A stretch of DNA of 64,000 nt from Raphanus sativus (GCF_000801105.2 NC_079518.1:14736800-14800799); one strand, 5' to 3'. Positions 27,092 to 38,037 are shown, numbered from the stretch's first letter. Notes: generated by a model not told the origin, from the letters alone. Made by a program: numbers and translations.

Positions 27092-28730
27092 GTAACAAAA
27101 GTTCAATCCTTTTTTCTAATCTGGGACTTTGTGTGTTTGTATTGGTGTGTGAACCGTTAAGCATCAACATTGAGTTTAAGCTCACCACACATACTCTTTT
27201 GTTAGTCGAGAGACAAAACAGAAGCTATAATCATAATTAAGTAAAATTAGCAAGGAACCCAACTTCAAGAATCTACTCTTCAATTGGCTCCATACACTCT
27301 GTAATCACCTTCTTCTTCTTTTTCCTTTTGTTCATGCGGGATTATAAGATTTGTATAGTTTCATTGATACTTCCTGATTTGTTTATTGAAGGAGCTGAAG
27401 AAAACAAAATCATTGATGAAGTCAGGGAGATAAATAATCAGGCTTTTAAATCTCACAAGATGGATGAAGAAGGTGATTAATTCTTTAGCCAAGTTCACCC
27501 ATTTTAAAAAAAAAAATAAGAGGAGAATCGAAATTAACAACCAGATTCTTGCAGTCTCCATTGAAGATGCACCGGATGTAAAAGAGGAGAGCGCTGTGCT
27601 TGAGTTTCGCCTTAACCTTCTGCAAATGATTCATTTATTTAAGTATAAGGGTTGAACTCTTGTGACACTCAGATGATCAGTATAAAGGTTGAACTCTTGT
27701 GTTCCTTAGAAAATGATTACATATGAACCAAAGTTTAAGATGATGATAGATGAATGCAATTGCAGGCAACTATTAAATTTATAAAAGATTAATGTTTCTG
27801 TACACCATGTACATATACAAACAACCCACAAACACAAAAACAAACTTGATTTCAATTTTATATTTTATAAAATGATTTTCAAACTCTGTGGATCATATGG
27901 GAGATTTGATACAAGTCTCAAGGTGGATTAAAAAATAACTCTATTGTATATATTACATTAAACTTAATTTTGGTTTATCATATCAAAACTTTTGACAATT
28001 TAAAAATCTAATATAACATGTCTACATTTGTATGTTTAGTAATATTTAGATAACTTTGACCACCTTTAAAGTTTTTACAAATCCTGATCATATTATTTCA
28101 ATCTTTATCATAAAATATACAAGACAAATGATTTCTAAAATTAAACAAGAAATTTGAGACATGGCCTGATTTAACTCATATTTTAATGAAAGCATACATT
28201 TATATTTAACACTACTTTATTGTTACCAGAAAATTATAATAATAACGTTTGCTTCACTTATATAAATCTAAGACTATGATGTTTCTGTTTTTCACTTTTT
28301 CTTTAACTCAATGGTGTTGCTTTTTAAAGGAGGAACACATCATATAATTTATATTTGAAATTCTAAATGTACATAGAATTTGAGAATAATCGAAGACATA
28401 TTTTCCAACATTTTTACGATTTATTTCTACACAAGTGATGACAAGGAAATTATATGGGGATAATTAGTCAAAGGTTCATGAATCTAAATCTTAAACTCAT
28501 TTTTGGCTATACAATTCAAATCTACCCAAACTATAAAGTTAGTTAGATCTTTCACCACTCTATGTTTCAGATGACAAACAAATTCATAGGCATAAACTAA
28601 ATTAGTTTCCAACTTAACATTAAACAAGTTTATATTTGCTAGACATATAATTATATTTTCAATCCATAAGATCACTATTGTAATGTTTGTCATCAAAAAT
28701 TAACCCGAGCGTAGCCGGAAAACACCCTAG
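27092..28730 (+). other. Helitron 3' part, no further gene fragment named
   Basis: AT-rich. Frames at 27390-27655 (for example SIEDAPDVKEESAVLEF) may be another captured exon, but I do not recognise it. The rest to the 3' hairpin has no coding signal. Confidence 0.4.
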
Positions 28731-29106
28731 TATGATTATAAAGACACAAATGAAAGAGCGTGATCATAAGTGTACAATAACACCTAAATACATAAATATG
28801 ATGGTGGTTATTTGATGTAAGTATTTGGTGTTGCACTAGTAGAAATCTCGGTTATATCCACAAAAAATGCCACAAAATTTTGATGGCAAAACAAAAAAAA
28901 ATTGAATTTGCTGCAATAAGCCACGAAAAGAGAAATGTGACAATCCGTGAGTAATTCGTGGCAAAATCAGCCGCGAAATATATAAAAAACAAATATGCCA
29001 AATAATAGCCACAATTCTTCTACATAAGTACCGTAAGCATATTTGCAACAAAAGAAACTGTGGCAAAACATGTGAAATATAGCCACGCGCTGTTATGGTA
29101 TAAAAG

Positions 29107-29456
29107 TGTAACATCCTGATTTCTGGTATATGTGAAAAGATTTAAGAGAATTAATTTGGTTACATATATCACCAAAGTCGGCTTACTTTTTTGATCAACC
29201 ATCCATTTAGAACTCCAGAGTTAAACGTGCTTAGGCTGAAGTAGTGGAATGATGTGTGACCAATCGGAAAATGATTCGCGATATCGTGCGAGTGAGGCCA
29301 AAGCACATGGAAATGTCATGTGGTGATTGTAGGATCAGTAAAAAATTATATCGAGCCTTCGGAAAATTAACGTACCTCCCGTCGGACGGGATGGGCCCAC
29401 GGGCCAAGTGAGTGGGAGTGGGTGGTCTACTAACTGTGGACGGTCGAGACGTTACA
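29107..29456 (+). mobile_element. Cassandra-like solo LTR with 5S rRNA-derived sequence
   Basis: The 350-bp segment begins TGTAACATCC and ends GTTACA. Positions ~29203-29268 resemble the 3' half of plant 5S rRNA (AGAACTCCAGAGTTAAACGT, then GCTTAGGCTGAAGTAGTG, then GTGTGACC). LTRs carrying 5S rRNA sequence are the defining feature of Cassandra TRIM elements. No primer binding site follows, so this is a solo LTR. The flanks AAAAG/AAAAC are a possible decayed 5-bp TSD. It is not a functional 5S gene. Confidence 0.7.
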
Positions 29457-29543
29457 AAAACAGTCAATCGGCATCTGCATTCCACACTTCTACTAAGGGA
29501 AGAAGATGCACAATCAGCATGGGCATACACGAAAGGGCATCAT

Positions 29544-29761
29544 CAGTGGCGAATCTAGAAATTTTATTTTGTGGGGGCATAAAATAAACAAAAGAGAAGT
29601 AAATGGAACAAGAAGGGATTTGAACCATGGTGTAGAGGGGACAAACATATGATTGAAACCAACTATGCTACATAAAACTTGTTAACTCTCATGCAAATAA
29701 ATTTATTTCTAGATTTTTGTGGGGCAACTGCCTCCTCTTTGCCCAACGTAGGTTTGCCACT
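29544..29761. mobile_element. hAT-type MITE with perfect 8-bp TSD
   Basis: GGCATCAT at 29536-29543 and 29762-29769 flanks a 218-bp element with ends CAGTGGCGAATCTA and TAGGTTTGCCACTG (inverted repeats, two differences). Eight-base duplications and CAGTGG ends fit hAT. It interrupts the CACTA-internal frame just before IIYGLGSDQ. Confidence 0.85.
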
Positions 29762-29769
29762 GGGCATCA

Positions 29770-29978
29770 TATATGGTCTTGGCAGTGATCAGTTCAAGAA
29801 TTACAGCTCTTCTGAGGCTATATTTGTCACACTGAAGAAAAGCTTGGACATGAAGCTGTGCATTAATACCTTGGAGACCAACACTGAGGAAGTCAAGACT
29901 GAACTGAATAACTTGAAGCCGGACTACAAGGAATATATGGCTGCGCTCAACATGATTTTGCAAGCTCTTCAGCCTTAA
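29770..29978 (+). pseudogene. Relic of a CACTA-associated transposase frame
   Basis: IIYGLGSDQFKNYSSS followed by a leucine/glutamate-rich coiled segment (LETNTEEVKTELNNLKPDYK) and a stop. The YGLGS block followed by a coiled tail is what I remember of the C-terminal part of plant En/Spm-type Transposase_24 proteins. Identification is tentative. Upstream coding sequence is cut by the MITE and is not recognisable. Confidence 0.45.
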
Positions 29979-30654
29979 AGTCTCAAGCCTCAAGCATATG
30001 TTCCTACAGCCTCAACTGCACCACCAATTCAGCCCCAAGAACATTGTCGAGGTCAATCTCATGATCCTGCTCAAGCTTAAGGGAAACATGAACATCTCCT
30101 CACCTTTGACCAATCCGATTTATATAGGTGGTGTAACGAAAAATTGCAAGAAATTTTGTATATAGCTGCAAATCACCTATATAAATTTTTTGGCTACAAT
30201 ATTTGATCCACAAACAGCCACATATTTAAACATCTCAAAATTTGTGGCTATTATGTACATTTTTGTGGCTAAGTAGCTATAAAAAACTTTTTGTGGATAT
30301 CCGAATAATAGAAGCTGCAAATAAATTTGTGGCAATTTCAACCCTAAACATCATACACACTTACCCTAAACTATAAAACAAAATTATAATTTCCATACTT
30401 ATAAAATGAAATCTAGTTTTTAAATATATTCTTGTTAAAATATATTTTTAAGTCTTAATCTTAACCCCAAATCTTTAATCTAAACCCTAAACTCAAACTC
30501 AAACATCAAACCCTAAACATAGATTGCAGATAGAGAATTAGAGGATTCAACTATTGATTGATTTTTTAATGTTAAAAGACCGTTATATAAAAGTATATGA
30601 ATAGTATTGATTGGTTAGGTGGATACAGGAAAGTACTTATGTATCAGCTTATTT

Positions 30655-30990
30655 GTGTGGAGATTACGGGACGTACATGGAAGCACTTCTGTACCACATA
30701 TGACATGCGGGGGTACATGAAAGCACTTCTGCGACATAGAAATTGCTTGTGTGGAGTTTACAGGACGTACATGGAAGCACTTCTGTACCACATATGACAT
30801 GCGGGGTACATGAAAGCACTTCTGCGACATAGAAATTGCTTGTGTGAAAATTTTGGGACGTACATGGAAGCACTTATTTATCATGCATGAGCTGCATAAG
30901 TATAAGGAAGCACTTCTATATTACGTAGGATTGTGTTGAGGAGAATGTAGGAGTACATGAAATCACTTCTGTACTAAGCATACTTTTGGT
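30655..30990 (+). repeat. Minisatellite of ~94-bp units built from ~47-bp halves
   Basis: ACGTACATGGAAGCACTTCT begins at 30671, 30765 and 30858 (spacing 94 and 93). Each unit contains a second half-unit starting GTACATGAAAGCACTTCTG. Further degenerate half-units follow to about 30990. The open frames seen on both strands here are a by-product of the repeat. Confidence 0.85.
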
Positions 30991-31516
30991 ATACATGAAT
31001 ATATATCCGTATAAGCAGACTGTAGAGGGCAAAGAATAGCTATGTACTAAGCGCATTGGTTGTTATGTGTGGTGCATTAAGTGTTGTGTTTTTTCATGTT
31101 TAGGACTAGGTTCCTCAATGGTGTAGTACTATGTAATGAGTCAATGGTTCGTGGTTTAACATCTCATACATCTCTATTGTTCCCTCCTCCTTTCCTTCTT
31201 TCAGATGAGATTGACGAGCATGGTGAGCATTTCGAATCAGTGCTTTTAGACGTTTTTATTTCTTTCTTTTTAAGACTTCTGGTTTTATACTTTTACCGAT
31301 ATTTTGATATTTTTTACATTTTTTAGATTTATGGTATTAGAACGATTTAAAAAAATAATAATAAATGGAAATTTTTGGAAATTATTATTTACTATTTTAT
31401 AATGGAAAATTGGATGTTACACAATTATCATAGAACGATCAGGGAGAGCAGTTTTCAAAATCATGTAGACAGATTTAAATTTTTGCAACATCAAATAAAT
31501 TAACTTTAACTGATTA
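30991..31516. other. Intergenic DNA, no gene recognised
   Basis: A short open frame (31081-31326) is not similar to anything I know and ends in hydrophobic AT-rich codons. I call nothing here. Confidence 0.35.
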
Positions 31517-32513
31517 TTAAGATAAGATATGCACCTTACGCATAGTGAATTTATATGAAAATTATTTAAGAAATATTGTGTGAAAAAATAAAATTTATAT
31601 TCTTGATCAAATTAATATTTTTGGCCTTTACAAAAATTAAAAACTTTTTTGTTAATTACATAATTTGTTTACTGATGATCTGGTCATTTTTAAAAAGAAA
31701 TATTTTAGGTCAAAAAATCACTTATCGCATAAGAACATAATGTTTAGGCCGAAGAATCTCAAGCATACTATTTGGTTACAATGAAATTATGTCAGCTTGG
31801 TTTATATCATGATTTAGCAATTTAAAAGTTAATTATGGTTATAAGAAGTGTATGTTCATGTGTCAATCCTATTTATCTTCAATATTTTCTCTTTTTTTTA
31901 TATCGTCTTTTCATTTTGGTTATTACTCGATATAAATATTGATTTTGTAGTTTATTCTCATTTTGTTTTTGGCCTGAGATTTAGAAATTTTAAGATTTAA
32001 AATTATTAAACAGATACATACTTAGGTTAAGATCTGTGTCTTGTGCAGAATAAATATTTTATATTTATAACTTATTTTATGTTTTCTGCATATTGTGAAA
32101 TAATAAAATAATAACTATATATTAAATAACTAAGAAATCAGTTACTATTATGTAATAAAATTGGCGTGTGCATATAAATTAAACGATCACTCTTGTTTGT
32201 TCGCAATTATTTTAGGATAAATATATCAAAAAATCAATCTTATATATGTATATGATGTATAATTAAATTTAAATGATATATAATATACATTTAATATGAA
32301 TATTTATTAAATGAAGTTTTACTTTGTGTGACAAAAATTTTACACCAACGAATTGTTTTTTAATGTGGGATGTTTAGTGGTTTTCAATAATTTTAATCAT
32401 CTAAGAAAAACAATGAAGATTTCAAAATTAAAATACTAACTTTTCCATATATGTTCAATGCAAATATCAAAATATAAGTATGTATTTTCATATGATGTAT
32501 ATTTTAATTTAAA

Positions 32514-32518
<5 letters not shown>

Positions 32519-32566
<48 letters not shown>
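32519..32566. repeat. (TA)n microsatellite
   Basis: An uninterrupted alternating TA run of about 48 bases in the outer Helitron. The related copy at 61388-61430 has a similar TA run in the corresponding place. Confidence 0.9.
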
Positions 32567-32572
<6 letters not shown>

Positions 32573-32685
32573 AACATAAACACCAATTAAAATAAAATTA
32601 TTTATTGATGCGTTATCATAAGCAATGGAGTGCATGTTAAAGCTATCGACTTGTCAATCTTTTGGCACCGACCATAAGGATTTAA

Positions 32686-34140
32686 CTAGATTTTGACATG
32701 CGCTTCGGAAGCGCGGATATTATTTTTCACTTTTATGAAAAATATTATTTGTTTGTAATTATTGAATGTATTTATCTTATTAAAACTTTCTTTATAATAA
32801 ATTCGACATATTAGAGTGCCTCTGGTAAACTATGTGTTTCTCTGACTTTATTTTATTCCCTTTTCAATCTATATATTTATTTGGCTTATTGTTAAAATAA
32901 ATGATTTTAGAATATAACTGTACAATACTTTTACATTGATATTTTGTTTAAACAATGTGACATATTTCTATATTAATTAAATATTTACATTGTAATTTTT
33001 ATACAATTCAACATATTTGTCTAGTTTGTTGTTAAAAGAAATAATTTTGAATTCAAATGTACAGTACTTTTATATTGTTTTTTCTTCAGTTCATATAATT
33101 TTTTAAAATAAATTTCTTTCAATATAATTTATATCAAAAATTAGTCAACTAAAGAATCTATAAACAATTATTTACATAGCAATATAACATATTTTTATAT
33201 TAATTCAGTTTAATATATAAATTATTTATTACTGCCATATTTAAAATGAAAGTTTATTAATATATTTTTAAGTTGCTACAAACCAACCCGGACCAAAAAT
33301 GATCCAACTCGAACCTCCTACGTATTTATAATATTCAAATGATATTTATTTAATTTAAAAATCTAGGGTAAAAATATTGTATAACACGAAAACATATATG
33401 ATCAATTAGTAGTTTCCTAAAATGTAGGAAGTTTAAATGGATTTGCTGATTTTATTTGGATAGAGATATTTTTTTAATAAAAATACAATTCAAGTTTCCA
33501 AACAATTTTTTTAACTACAATCCAAGTTTCCAAACAAACCTACTCTTTATAAATGCTATCCAAGTAACCAAACACTGATTTTGAATTCAAATGTACAGTA
33601 CTTTTATATTGTTTTTTCTTCAGTTCATATAATTGTTTTAAATAAATTTCTTTTAATATAAGCTATATCAAAAATTAGTCAACAAAAGAATCTATAAACA
33701 ATTATTTACATAGCAATATAACATATTTATATATTAATTCAGTTTAATATATAAATTATTTATTACTGCCATATTTAAATGAAAGTTTATTGATATATTT
33801 TTAGGTTGCTACAAACCAACCCGGACCGAAAATGATCCAACTCGAACCTCCTACGATATTTATAATATTCGAATGATATTTATTTGATTTAAAAATATAG
33901 TGGAAAATATTGTGTATCACGAAAACATATATGATCAATTAGTGGTTTCTAAAATTGTAGGAAATTTAAATGGATTTGCTGATTTTATTTTGATAGAAAT
34001 ATTTTTTTTAATAAAATACAATTCAAGTTTCCAAACAATTTTTTAACTACAATCCAAGTTTCCAAACAAACTTATTCTTTATAAATGCTATCCAAGTAAC
34101 CAAACATTCCAATTTTGTACTTAAGTTTTAATAATATAGA
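32686..34140 (-). mobile_element. Non-autonomous Helitron inside a LINE fragment
   Basis: On the minus strand the start is A|TCTATATTATTAAAACTTAA (34140) and the end a hairpin CCGCGCTTCCGAAGCGC, ten bases, CTAG (32689-32686), then T. Removing it rejoins an A and a T and restores a LINE reading frame, which verifies both borders. The body holds a ~534-bp tandem duplication and no gene. Confidence 0.9.
33044..34107 (-). repeat. Internal tandem duplication (534-bp unit) in the Helitron
   Basis: Copy 1 is 33044-33577 and copy 2 33578-34107. ATTTTGAATTCAAATGTACA starts at 33044 and again at 33578, and ACAAACCAACCCGGACC recurs in register. Differences are few and scattered. Confidence 0.85.
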
Positions 34141-34667
34141 TTAGTCTCGATGATCCTGGAACCTGGCGAATGGCCAAACTTCTCAACATAATTAAAGGAG
34201 CGGAAGATGCTGAAGGACAGATTCACAGAGTTTTCACTAGTTTTTATCGCTCGATCTCGAAATGTATCTTCTGATTCATTAGCTAAGATAGCAAAGTCAT
34301 GTAACATGGACTTGTACTTTATCGATTGTTCAATTTCGGTCTGGTTTTCTAGACCACCTCAAGTTTGAATAATAGAATTACCGTTTAAAGAAAAAAAAAT
34401 ATTTATTCATATGATTTTATAATCATTGTATCTTATTACATAAAATAATTTAAACTTTGATCACAAAAGTTTATGTGATATTTCTAACAGTTTAGTAATT
34501 TATATTTGTTTTGAAAAATTCAAAATACAACATATACAAAAATCTTAATTTTTATTATAAGATTAACGTAATTATGTAATTTATTTTAATAATAAAGAAT
34601 TAAACAAAAACGATAGAAAGTATACAGATTTTTAGCAAATCTTTATTATTTAAAATCATTAATTACC

Positions 34668-34699
<32 letters not shown>

Positions 34700-35069
34700 C
34701 ACATTAGGTAATCCCGTAGGTTTATTTAAAGAAATAATAGATAGTAAATTTCAATTTGATATATGAATGATCTATCTATCTATATATATAAAGTAGACTT
34801 CTCTGGCACCTCAGCCCTCCACGTCATCAGGAAGCTTGGGGCGTTTTGGGACACCTGTCGCTACTAAACACGACGACGTTTACTCAATTCAAGTTTTCTC
34901 ATCGTCCTGAAATGATAATTCCAGAGCTCAGTTTTTCACATTCCCCCAATTATATCCAATCCCATTCAGTCTACCTCTTCGCATCGCCCACTAAACGGCT
35001 GAAAGTTCGGTTATAAATATCCCACCACAACTCAGCCGAGATCCAGAAAATAGTTTGTTTAAGCAGTCG

Positions 35070-35365
35070 ATGGCATCTTCATACACTCTCTTTACCGATT
35101 TGACAACCGGGCGCTGCTCCGGAGGTTCATCTGCTGAGGTTTGGAAGGCCAGAAACGTCAACAAAGGCATGGAACTAATGAGTGTTGACATGTTGCTCAT
35201 TGATGAGAAAGTAAGAACCTTTGTTTTCGATTTACCCTGTCGACGCTTAGATTCACTCTGATTTACTAATATATGTTTTACCCCTTTCCAACAGTCAACA
35301 CTTATTCAAGGGTCCATTGGTGCGATTCGACAGCTGAGATTCAGACAACGACTCACAGAAGGCCT
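35070..35365 (+). pseudogene. RPA1-like OB-fold exons 1-2 (Helitron-borne)
   Basis: Exon 1 (35070-35210) reads MASSYTLFTDLTTGRCS, then VWKARNVNKGMELMSVDMLL and IDEK before a GT donor. Exon 2 (from about 35295, after CAACAG) reads [20 protein letters not shown] and TEG, after which the sequence switches to a kinase. The order 'DLxxGRCS...W-ARN...MLLIDEK | xLIQGxIxAxRxxRFRxRL-EG' is the N-terminal OB-fold of RPA1-like proteins of plant Helitrons. The exons are open. Confidence 0.75.
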
Positions 35366-36470
35366 GTGGAAGATGTCTGGAGTATGGGTGTCATCACTTA
35401 CATTCTGCTCTGTGGAAGAAGACCCTTTTGGGGTAAGACAAGACGTGATATTGAATGAGTTGTAGGAAAAAAAGCTAGGTAATGAGAACAAAAACTGACT
35501 TCGAAACAAACACATGGCCAACGATATACAAGGGAGCCAACGATTTTGTGAAGAAGTTGTTTGTATAGGAGCCATGAGCACGGTTAACAGTAGGTGAAAC
35601 ACTATGTATATTCTTAACAGCCAATGTTTATGTTTATAGGTTTACAGTTCTTTTGGATTTGGTTTCTTGGGCGTTTAGCAGCACACGCATGGGTGAGAAA
35701 TTTTAATAGGCATATCTGTTCTTGTCAACCCGTCAGTTTCTAAAGTTAGCCGGCTTAAGCAGATTGCTCCGAAGGTAATCAAAAAGAAACAAAGACATAG
35801 ATGTGTTTCATATTCATATGAGTTTTAACTCAACCGAAGTGTGTTTTTGAAAGGTTCGGCAGACGACTATTGATGATGATGAGCTGGATGATCTCATAGA
35901 CCAGTTTGATACCATTGACAAGAAGGATTCCATTAGTCTTGTGGAGACGAGACAGGTAAGAAGATAACAAAACTTGCAATACAAGCAATTCAAGGCAGTA
36001 GTGCATAAACTCACTAACCATTTTTCACAGGCTCTTACGAAAGATCTTCCTTGGAAGCTCAAAGATGCAAGATTAGCTGCGATTATTCAAGCAGTAAGTC
36101 TGCTCACTTGACGCTCCCACGTTAATAAAAAACATCTGTCTTTGCAGATAGATAGCAACACCGATGGGTTAGTGAACTACGCTGAATTTGTGGCCTTTAC
36201 TTTATACATTAGTCAACTGGATCAGCATGACTCTGATCAGTGGGAGCAGAGGTCAGGAACAGCTTTCGGGAATTTTGACATGGCCAGAGATAGGTTTATA
36301 ACATCTGAGGGAACCAAAATTGATCAATCTCATATTTCTTATATTCACCTTGCTTTTTATTATTGTTTAATCAAGTTTCCACCTTTGCAATAAACGAGTT
36401 TAACGCTCTATAGAATCACTTCTTGCAGAAGCTGATGTTGATGAAGATGGATAATCAGCATTCATGAGTT
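35366..36470 (+). pseudogene. Captured calcium-dependent protein kinase fragment (CPK16/18/28 type)
   Basis: [20 protein letters not shown] then PFWGKT is kinase subdomain IX of CDPKs. Next, with stops, come WPTIYKGANDFVKKLFV and AHAWV. EF-hand exons follow: DDELDDLIDQFDTIDKKD and ALTKDLPWKLKDARLAAIIQ, then DSNTDGLVNYAEFVAFTLYI and SQLDQHDSDQW. The match to the regulatory end of the CPK16/CPK18/CPK28 clade is strong. Intron borders (GT...AG) are kept between pieces, so DNA and not mRNA was captured. Nonsense codons and loss of the kinase N-lobe make it non-functional. Confidence 0.85.
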
Positions 36471-37670
36471 TAGCAGCTTTCTCGAAAAATCATTCTGGTT
36501 ACCAGCTTTCTCGAAAAATGTAAATCACTTTTTTTTATAAGTGAATTATCCTAAAAATGAAGCATTGTTTTGTACATGTACAAAAGGTTAAAGTTAATAA
36601 ATCATATAATACCAGAAAAAAAAAAGATAAAAACATCAGAAGATTTTCTAGGAGAGTTTTTAAAAACCCAAACAGCACTAACACATAACTACGAGAATCT
36701 CAGCCAAGTGGGCATTAGAGAATGGAACTTCTTCCTCCCCTTCCTTGCTAGAATCGTGTTTTTAATATGATGATCTATTCCCTTGAAGATGGGGTCTGTA
36801 AAAGAGCAGACTGCATTGTGCAAACAGTTGTTTCAGCAGCCAGCTTACGGAGTGTCTGAGGGCAAGTAGAAATCACTTTCGCAATTAGAGATATGAAGAT
36901 TATATTTTCTGCTCATAAACAAAAGACATTTTTTTACAATGACCATATGATTCAAGAAGATCTTATACAGGCCAGATGTGATTTTTGTATTTGATATCAA
37001 GGAACACCCATATGGTCAGAAGGTTTGGGATTGTTTTCCCTGAACAGATAATTTTGTATTTTTATTTGCTTGTGATGATAAAATACATAATTACACATAA
37101 TTCAGACTTTTACTTGAAAGAGAATTCCAGAGCTTATGGTAAATCAAAAAAGAAATAAATGGAATATAGAGGAATGTAATAAGATGATTGAAATGCAGTA
37201 GAAAAAAATGGAATATATTCATTCTATTTATTTATTTGATAAAATTGTTATGGAATGGTTTACTTTGTATTTTGTTTATTTTCTTGTGGAATTGATGTTG
37301 GCACATTCTACATACTGTCCACATGATATTTAACAATATAAGTATGTTCTTTAAATTAAACATAAACTTTACTTTATGTTTACATTCCAACAAAATAACT
37401 CTCATATGACTATCAGCTTTTAATTTACTTTTATTGAATCAATTAGTCACACTCATTTTTGCCAATCCACTTCAACTAAGAAAAACTTCAAAAAAATAAA
37501 ACACAACGATCGTTAACCAAAATCAAATAAATCAAGGGAAATATCATTTTCTTTCAACATATTTTAGTTTTCGTATTTTTAAACATATTTTCTTTACTAG
37601 GACCATAAAAGAATTGCAAATTCATGTAAGAATAAAATATATAAACCCGGCGCGTAGCGCCGGAATACCA
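36471..37670. other. Helitron 3' part, no gene recognised
   Basis: AT-rich sequence leading to the 3' hairpin. No further captured gene identified. Confidence 0.4.
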
Positions 37671-37901
37671 CTAGTATAATATAATATTTTTTAGCAATTT
37701 AATTTTGAACTAAAAAATTCTCAATTGATTCTCAAATCGCCACATAAGCAAAATTATCATTCCAATTACATGACAATTAAGCATAACACTTTTTTAATTA
37801 ATACAAATCACATGTTATAATTTTTTAAAAAACATTCTCTAATATATAAGGGATATAATCAAAACCGCTGTTGGTGAATTTATGAATTTAGATTGAATTG
37901 A

Positions 37902-37948
37902 ATATTGTAACGGCTTTTCTCAAAAAAAAAAATATATATTGTAACGGC
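37902..37948 (+). repeat. Micro-insertion with 13-bp TSD
   Basis: ATATTGTAACGGC at 37902-37914 and 37936-37948 surrounds TTTTCTC, eleven A and TAT. Confidence 0.65.
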
Positions 37949-38037
37949 ATAATATGAATAAAAGAAAAAAGTATTGAAGATGCTGGATTCGGCCGTGCGC
38001 ACTGTACAATATATTCCTGCGCCGATCGCAATATCAG

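Larger units (their letters stand above)
25495..28730 (+). mobile_element. Gene-capturing non-autonomous Helitron
   Basis: The element starts A|TCTATACTATATTAAAAGG and ends with CCGAGCGTAGCCGG, ten bases, then CTAG (28727-28730) followed by T. These are classical Brassicaceae Helitron ends. Inside are an RPA1-like leader (25926-26123), an exon of mitochondrial processing peptidase beta (~26651-26733) and an ankyrin exon of the S-acyltransferase TIP1 (26924-27091), all on the plus strand, plus AT-rich 3' sequence. No Rep/helicase is present, so mobility would have depended on an autonomous copy. Confidence 0.85.
28834..30316 (+). mobile_element. CACTA-like element (degenerate right end), carrying nested insertions
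   Basis: The left end CACTAGTAGAAATCTCGG is typical of CACTA/En-Spm termini and is followed by many CCAC(A/G)AAA / TTTGTGGC subterminal motifs. Similar motifs reappear in inverse orientation at 30130-30300, ending TTTTTGTGGATATCCGAA-TAATAGAAG, which mirrors the left end except that the last CTAGTG is lost. A short relic of a plant transposase-associated frame remains (29770-29978). Nested inside are a Cassandra-like LTR and a hAT MITE. The right border is approximate. Confidence 0.6.
32607..34399 (+). mobile_element. 5'-truncated LINE fragment split by a Helitron
   Basis: Pieces 32607-32685 and 34141-34399 form one frame of a LINE RNase H domain: MECMLKLSTCQSFGTDHKDL, then ISLDDPGTWRMAKLL, then RSRSRNVSSDSLAKIAKS, a stop and a poly(A) at 34391-34399. 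TATTTATT flanks it (32599-32606 and 34400-34407). The reading frame continues without loss across the removed Helitron (32686-34140). Severely 5' truncated at insertion. Confidence 0.8.
34771..37674 (+). mobile_element. Gene-capturing Helitron with RPA1-like and CDPK fragments
   Basis: Starts A|TCTATCTATCTATATATATA at 34771 (the repeated TCTA leaves a few bases of uncertainty) and ends with the hairpin CCGGCGCGTAGCGCCGG, nine bases, CTAG (37671-37674), then T. It carries an RPA1-like leader (35070-35365) joined to a calcium-dependent protein kinase fragment (35366-36470). No Rep/helicase. It sits inside the outer Helitron copy 31517-37853. Confidence 0.85.
31517..37853 (-). mobile_element. 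Outer Helitron copy, split by nested insertions
   Basis: Read on the minus strand it begins A|TCCCTTATATATTAGAGAAT at 37853 and ends near 31517 with GCGTAAGGTGCATATCTTAT, the degenerate counterpart of the 3' hairpin of the related plus-strand copy at 60862-62562 (its CTAG decayed to TTAA). The body matches the complement of that copy in pieces: 31517-32606, 34408-34770 and 37675-37853. Between these lie a LINE fragment (with another Helitron in it) and a gene-capturing Helitron. It has no coding sequence of its own. Confidence 0.65.

Noticed and set aside
29203..29268. 5S rRNA gene
   Set aside because: Only half of the 5S sequence, diverged, and enclosed by LTR-type TG...CA ends.
30615..30884. 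Repetitive Cys/His-rich frames (CFHVRP, SQKCFHVP)
   Set aside because: By-products of the 94-bp minisatellite; no start, splice or domain evidence.
30655..30990. CRISPR-like array
   Set aside because: Eukaryotic DNA, and repeats are contiguous with no unique spacers of constant size.
35273..36393. Functional calcium-dependent protein kinase
   Set aside because: N-lobe and catalytic loop are absent and several stops occur; the fragment lies within Helitron ends.
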